Assembly (NCBI GenBank): GCA_015680685.1
Contig: MNCI01023457.1
Span: 549,062 to 576,055, forward strand
Direction of reading: 5' to 3'
Source of the DNA: Gnetum montanum
Taxonomy: Eukaryota > Streptophyta > Gnetopsida > Gnetales > Gnetaceae
DNA length: 26,994 nucleotides
Part shown: piece by piece, positions 22,589-26,994 of the stretch
Layout of the letters: each line of letters starts with the position of its first letter
Numbering within the stretch: position 1 is the first letter of the stretch
Position numbers and translations under genes: made by a program
Notes under the pieces: model-generated
Databases searched by the model: none
What the model was told of the DNA's origin: nothing
What the model saw: the letters and a program-made list of their open reading frames with translations, nothing else

Positions 22589-23014
22589 GCAGTCTGCCGC
22601 CATGTCTATAAATAAGAGGCGGCTCTCCCTTGTTTGGGGATCCTAGTTTTAGAGTAGCGAAGCTCTGGCAGTTTGATCCCTCTAGAGTTAGATTTTTTCC
22701 CCTGTCTGCCCGCAGTGTGGTGAATGTAATTGTACGGTGTCTTTATTCGAGTGTGTCGTACTTGGACACGCACATGATCGGCAATAAAGATCGAGATTAC
22801 TTCATCATTGCAGCATTCACTTAGTTTATTTATTGTTATTTATTTCATGTTATTTATTGCTTTCATAGCGCGGTGTGAGTACGACTTAGCTACGAGCATC
22901 TACGGGTGTGTACGGCTAGTTAAGGAATCGGTTACTCATCGCGATTAGTCTCTCACCCTTAAACTCCTAGAAGCGGAACGAGTACGACTTGATCACGAGC
23001 ATTTAAGTGTGACT

Positions 23015-23134
23015 GCTTGGTAGCCCAGTGGAGTAGCTAGGGGGATCTACGCTTGGTAACCCAGTGGCGTATTTGGGATCTGCGCTTGGTAATCCTAGTG
23101 GTGTACCTAGGCCTATGCTTGGTAGTCCCAGTGG
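23015..23134 (+). repeat. Four tandem CTTGGTA-CCCAGTGG units in U5
   Basis: Units start at 23015, 23051, 23084 and 23117 (steps 36, 33, 33). Each can fold as a tiny hairpin (CT.GG, loop, CC.AG). Related pairs occur in the LTRs at 24922 (about 25455 and 25484) and 25880 (about 26310 and 26344). Confidence 0.75.
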
Positions 23135-23299
23135 CAGTCATGCACGAAGTCCAAGATGTGTATGATTGATCAAGGAATTGGTTGCTCGTCGCACTTAGGC
23201 TAGATTAGATTTTCTTACCCTTTTCCTCCTATCTTAGATTAGTTAATATTATTTTCCACTGCCATCAGGAGTAGCATAGAATTAGGACACATCATACAC

Positions 23300-23349
23300 C
23301 TCATCTAGACTAAACCATACGTGACATATGCAAAACTAGTCTAGATGGG
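23300..23349 (+). other. Conserved U5 stem-loop, copy in right LTR
   Basis: Arms 23300-23312 and 23337-23349 pair over 13 positions (one G-T wobble) around a 24-nt loop containing CCATACGTGA. The stem ends 130 nt before the LTR end. Equivalent stems with different arm sequences occur at 25668-25712 and 26521-26571. Confidence 0.7.
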
Positions 23350-23479
23350 AAGACAACGAACTATGACCTAAGGCTAACTATTTGGATGCCACAACTAGTC
23401 CATCTGCGGAGTTTGATAGGATCGTGCGTGCGATGCTCCTTTCGTATGGTTGAGTGTAGGGGTACCTTGCCACTCATCA

Positions 23480-23484
23480 GTCAC
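23480..23484. repeat. Right target-site duplication GTCAC
   Basis: Exact copy of the five bases at 14745-14749, directly after the LTR end. Confidence 0.92.
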
Positions 23485-24676
23485 TCTACAAGTTCATAAG
23501 GAACACCTAGTAATGAAACACCATTCAAGATTGTCAAGAAGGTAGATTGCATCTAAAATTCAATCTTTCAACACAGTCTACTAAATTGTATAAGATTTTG
23601 ATGAGAAGGATGTTAGATAATAGCTTGGGATATCAAAAATGTGATCCAATCTCATATGATATCATATATATGTAATAAACCTATTAACAACAAATGTCAA
23701 CAATAAATAATGAAAATATGTAAGGGTTAAGTGTACAAATACATCCCATAATTGACATTAAGAATCATCCATAAGACAAATAGACAACAAGTGCATGATA
23801 GAAAAAAATGAAGAGCACATAATGTAGAGGAAATATGTACACAAAAATAACCAAAAATCCATAATATATACATGAAAACAACAAAGGTTCCATAAGAGAG
23901 ATGCCCATGCAATGGAAGCATCAATCTATGTAAAGGATAGATGACACAACATCAATCCAAAAGAAAAACATATGAAGCAAAGTCCATTTATGTAAAGGAA
24001 AAGATGATAGGAAAAGCTTGTAGAAAAGCAGATACATATAGGTTAGACAACAAATAGATTATTATATGATTATCTTAATTTTGTAGAAGATCATCAGAAG
24101 TAAAAACCAACAATCAACAATCAATGAAGGATTGAAGGAGTCAACATAGATCCTCCAAAGAAGGAAAGACATATATCATCTAATTTGGGAAACTAAAATG
24201 AAAAGTTTAGAACACCCCAAATTTAATTGTTTCTCTTTTTACCATGTTTTAACTTGAACCCTTGATTTCTATTTACTTTTGCTTAGCTTTTGTATGATTT
24301 GGCACTTATCATAATGTTTAATATTCAAATTGGGTTTTTAAAGAAGTTTGATATTTTTGGAGTAGTTCAAACTTTGGAAGAAGAAGATTATGAAAATTTT
24401 GATTTGCCAAGCTTTAGTAGAATAAAGGTAGCAAGTGTTGGATCTCATAAATGATGAAGATCATCAAGTAGATTATCTTGGGATTTAAGAAAAAAAAGAC
24501 TTCAAAAGTGGAAAAGATTGATTAGTGTAAACAATATTTGTGTTTAAAGACTATTTGGAGAAAATAACTTGTATTTCTTTCTTTTTATTACTTTCACCCA
24601 TAGGATATAATATCTTATGCAAAGCCATTTTTTTTTCTTTTTACAAAATACCCTTTTCAACATTTAGGACAAGATA
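23485..24676. other. AT-rich DNA, no gene recognised
   Basis: Only short random frames. A 14-bp perfect palindrome (ATATGATATCATAT, 23654-23667) and T-rich runs near 24628 are visible. No domain was recognised. Confidence 0.5.
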
Positions 24677-24919
24677 TGGTAGAATTTAAATTAAAATGTA
24701 AAGTTTATATAGGTGGCAACTTTAATGCAATGAACTATTCTAAGCATATTGATATTCTAGAGTGGCAGAATAATCAAGGATGGCTAGATATGCAAGATTA
24801 TGGTCAAATTAGAACTAGATGACAAAGAACATCAAAGGATACTGAAACAAATCAAACAAGAAAGCACATGTTATAATGGGAACAAGGCCTTGATCTTGTT
24901 GTTTTAAATGAGATTTCTT
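24677..24919 (+). pseudogene. Decayed endonuclease/exonuclease/phosphatase-type fragment (LINE-like)
   Basis: One frame reads VYIGGNFNAMNY, resembling the GGDFNA core of LINE endonucleases, and about 60 residues later RTSKDTETNQTRKHML, then LDLVVLNEI, fitting the R.S.D...N..G..L....L.VLN pattern of that family. Two stops lie between (TGA, TAA). The D of GGDFN is N here, so it could not work. It is cut off by the LTR at 24922. The similarity is by eye and could be chance. Confidence 0.45.
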
Positions 24920-24921
24920 GT

Positions 24922-25843
24922 TGATGAATCACGGTTTGTTAGGCCTTGATATCAGGTACACAATATCTCAACCTGGATACGATTTTGTATACACAATATC
25001 GTGATTTCTGTTGATGAGTCCCAATATTGAACCCATGATATTGGGCCCTTTATATCAGAGCTGCCAAAGCGATATCGTGCGATGTCGAAACTTGTCTTGT
25101 CACCTATAAATAAGAGATGAGGGAACTTGATTTCATAGTTAGTTTTCTTAGTCCCTTAGCTGAACTCTTGTAGTTTTCCCTTTCCAGAGTTAGAATTATT
25201 TTTGAGTGCCCATAGTAGGAGTCATAAAGTGAATAGATCTTTATTCGAGCATTGTGTACCTGAGCATACCTTTGTGATTGAAAATAAAGACAAACTTGTG
25301 ATAAACCTTGCAACATTCAGAATAGCTTAATTATTTCATTTAAATGTTATTTACTGTTATTCGCTACTCTCATTAGTTAATTAATGTTATTTTTATTGAA
25401 TCATTAATTATCAACGAATTAGCGCACTCAGTATGACCACTTCGAGCATATGTGGAACACTTGGTAACCCAGTAACGACTAGCATTTGATACTCCCAGTA
25501 CCATTACACTAGTTCAAGATGTGTCTAGAGAGTGGGAACGGATGCTGGTGTTAGGACTAGTTAAAGAATAGTTAACTAGTTAAATTAAATTAGTTATTAA
25601 ATTTATTTCATTTCTCCATTTTAAGAACCAGGAACATAAAACATAAAAAGCATAAAAAATCATATACCTCAAGATTACTTAACCACAATTGTGCCTTCCA
25701 AGTAAGCTTGGGAAGACAACGATCACATAATCCATCCTTATTCTGTGTAAGCACATAAGCACTTAATCCTTAGAGTTCAATCAGATCGCATGTGAACACT
25801 CATATTCATATGGTTGAACATAGGGGTACCTTGCCGCTCATCA
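24922..25843 (+). repeat. Third LTR, diverged member of the same family
   Basis: Begins TGATGAATC and ends CTCATCA. It has a decayed GATATC array (24948-24953, AATATC 24962-24967 and 24995-25000, GATATC 25071-25076), TATAAATA (25105-25112), AATAAA (25283-25288) and the U5 stem-loop (25668-25712). An alternative start is TGATGAGTC at 25012, so the 5' end is uncertain by 90 bp. It is followed by a primer site, hence a 5' LTR. Confidence 0.8.
25668..25712 (+). other. Conserved U5 stem-loop, copy in third LTR
   Basis: Arms 25668-25680 and 25700-25712 pair at 12 of 13 positions (one A-G mismatch, one G-T wobble) around a 19-nt loop. The stem ends 131 nt before the LTR end. The middle of the stem differs from the other two LTRs in both arms at once. 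Confidence 0.65.
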
Positions 25844-25844
25844 T

Positions 25845-25862
25845 TGGCGTTGTTGTCAGGGA
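25845..25862 (+). other. Primer-binding site, tRNA-Asp type, mutated
   Basis: TGGCGTTGTTGTCAGGGA starts two bases after the LTR end. It differs by a few C-to-T or G-to-A changes from the TGGCGCCATTGTCGGGGA at 26703, the form complementary to the 3' end of plant tRNA-Asp. Confidence 0.8.
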
Positions 25863-25879
25863 TTTTGTTGTTTGTACAC

Positions 25880-26701
25880 TGATTAGCACTATTGACGGGG
25901 CCCCGTTTACGTAGCCACCTATCCCAGCCTATAAATAAGAGGGCCCTCCGCCTCATTTAGGATCCTTTTGTCATTTGTAGCTAGACTCTTTCAATTTGTT
26001 TCCATAGGAGTTAGAATATTTTCCCAGTGCATGCTCACAGTGTGATGCTTGTAATTATATGGCATCTTTATTCGAGTATGACATACTTGGACACGCACAT
26101 GATCGGCAATAAAGATCAAGATTACTTCATCATTGCAGCATTCACTTAGTTTTAATTATTTAATTTAATTGTTAATTGTTTTTGTTATTTATTGTTTCCT
26201 TAGTTAATATTTATTGCTTTCTTAGTTAATATTTATTTATCATCATTTACTATTCCTCTTGTTAAATGCGAAATGAGTACGACTTAATCACGAGCATTTA
26301 AGTGTGACTACTTGGTAACCCAACAGCATACCTAGGCTCTACACTTGGTAACCCCAGTAGTAATTGTGCACGAGGTCCAAGATGTGTACGGATGATTAAG
26401 GAACAGATGCTCATCGCACCTAGGTTAGCTTAGACTTCATTTCCTATTGCTCATTAGTTTAATCAAGATTATTTTCCATTGTCTCTAGGAGTAGCATTAG
26501 TTTAGGATCACATCATACGCCTCACTCTGGACTAAACCATACGTGAAAAAGCAAATACTAGTCCAAGTGGGAAGATAATGAACTACGATCAACGTGTAAC
26601 TATCTAGATACCACAACTAGCTTGTCCACAGAGTTCGATCAGATCGTGCGTGAACGCTCATATTCGTATGGTTGAGTGTAGGGGTACCTCGCCGCTCATC
26701 A
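25880..26701 (+). repeat. Fourth LTR, with a short U3 lacking the GATATC array
   Basis: Start taken at TGATTAGC (25880), the only TGAT-type start before the TATA box; end CTCATCA (26701). From TATAAATA (25930-25937) onward it aligns with the right LTR of the main element, including AATAAA (26108-26113), CTTGGTAACCC units and the stem-loop (26521-26571). Upstream there are only about 50 bp with a GGGGCCCC palindrome. It is a 5' LTR because a primer site and gag follow. Confidence 0.8.
26521..26571 (+). other. Conserved U5 stem-loop, copy in fourth LTR
   Basis: Arms 26521-26534 and 26559-26571 form 13 pairs with one bulged C (26527) around a 24-nt loop that again carries CCATACGTGA. The stem ends 130 nt before the LTR end. 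Confidence 0.7.
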
Positions 26702-26702
26702 T

Positions 26703-26720
26703 TGGCGCCATTGTCGGGGA
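26703..26720 (+). other. Primer-binding site for tRNA-Asp
   Basis: TGGCGCCATTGTCGGGGA lies one base after the LTR end. This form is typical of Athila/Tat-type Ty3/gypsy elements primed by tRNA-Asp. It indicates what the gap at 15073-15564 should contain in the main element. Confidence 0.88.
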
Positions 26721-26815
26721 TGGTGCTAGTTATTTAGATTAGTTATATCATACAAGGTCGCTGTATAGGACTTAATGATATATCTCTTAGGAAGAAGAAG
26801 TAATTATAAANGAGT

Positions 26816-26994
26816 GACAATGAACCTCTACTGGCCACTACAAGCTTAACGGAAATACAGGAGGCTATTCGAATAGCCCGTAGGCATCGTAAGGAAAGTT
26901 GTCTACCCGTGCTTGATTTAAAAACTTTCCCAAGTTTTTAGGAGGCTATGATTTAGATCCATAACAACATTTACAAGCCTTCTACGATGCCTGT
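26816..26994 (+). pseudogene. Start of a second gag, cut by the window end
   Basis: One frame encodes NEPLLATTSLTEIQEAI, RRHRKESCLPVLDL and LQAFYDAC, which align with the gag at about 15756-15937 (DDEPPLAITSFTQIQ, RRHRKESRLPRLDL, LLAFYDAC). A TAA interrupts it near 26965. No in-frame ATG is visible upstream, and the first 57 or so codons of the other gag are absent here. An N at 26811 blurs the junction. Confidence 0.8.

Larger units (their letters stand above)
14750..23479 (+). mobile_element. Non-autonomous Ty3/gypsy LTR retrotransposon (gag plus coiled-coil gene, no pol)
   Basis: Bounded by matching LTRs whose tips are inverted repeats (TGATGAG...CTCATCA) and by GTCAC duplications. Order: left LTR (partly lost in an assembly gap), gag with a retrotransposon-gag domain and zinc knuckle, about 1.4 kb without coding signal, an internal GATATC array with TATA box, a 928-codon coiled-coil gene, a short tail, right LTR. 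I find no protease, reverse transcriptase, RNase H or integrase motif in the visible 6.9 kb. A related LTR at 25880 is followed by a tRNA-Asp primer site, which with the gag type points to the Athila/Tat side of Ty3/gypsy. Both genes carry many in-frame stops, so this copy is dead. Confidence 0.85.
22474..23479 (+). repeat. Right LTR, complete, 1006 bp
   Basis: Starts TGATGAG and ends CTCATCA. It contains the GATATC array (22501-22588), TATAAATA (22607-22614), AATAAA (22783-22788), four CTTGGTA-CCCAGTGG repeats (23015-23134) and the conserved stem-loop (23300-23349). The stretch after AATAAA is about 690 bp, so most of the LTR is U5. Confidence 0.93.

Noticed and set aside
23727-23924. Small hydrophobic minus-strand protein
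   Set aside because: A random frame in AT-rich DNA with no supporting signal.

Overview
This is nuclear DNA from a land plant, most likely a seed plant. It holds one intron-rich housekeeping-type gene inside DNA made largely of retrotransposons. The evidence is an 18-exon sugar transporter of the plant ERD6-like (ESL) family with plant-type splice sites, Ty3/gypsy LTR elements primed by tRNA-Asp, tRNA-derived SINE-like repeats, and LINE remnants. The species cannot be read from the sequence. A gymnosperm would fit the repeat-heavy setting, but that is only a guess.

Layout. 1-96: 5' tip of a minus-strand LTR. 97-3932: decayed repeat DNA with a 33-bp minisatellite, a TC microsatellite, and a minus-strand LTR with an initiator-Met primer site. 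4782-11676 (minus): complete ERD6-like transporter, 18 exons, 503 codons; intron 4 has a GC donor and a duplicated acceptor region, and the 3.3-kb intron 9 carries SINE-like repeats. 12600-13980: G-quadruplex motif and a LINE fragment on the minus strand. 14265-14578: local tandem repeat. 14750-23479: one LTR retrotransposon with a perfect 5-bp target duplication (GTCAC), broken by a 492-N gap. 24677-24919: decayed endonuclease-type fragment. 24922-25862: a third LTR plus primer site. 25880-26994: a fourth LTR, its primer site and the start of a second gag.

The unusual system is the retrotransposon family. The 14750-23479 element has a gag gene and a second 2.8-kb coiled-coil gene, but no protease, reverse transcriptase, RNase H or integrase that I can find, so it would need enzymes from a helper element. 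Upstream of the TATA box its LTRs carry arrays of a GC-rich palindrome centred on GATATC at 14- or 17-bp spacing. The same array plus TATA box recurs inside the element just upstream of the second gene, suggesting a private promoter. Near the 3' end of three different LTRs I find a stem-loop at a constant 130-131 nt from the LTR end. Its two arms change together, keeping the pairing (13 pairs, or 12 with one mismatch); this is the strongest sign of an undescribed functional structure here. Both genes keep a single reading frame over 4.8 kb despite 22 internal stops, each of which could come from a C-to-T change.
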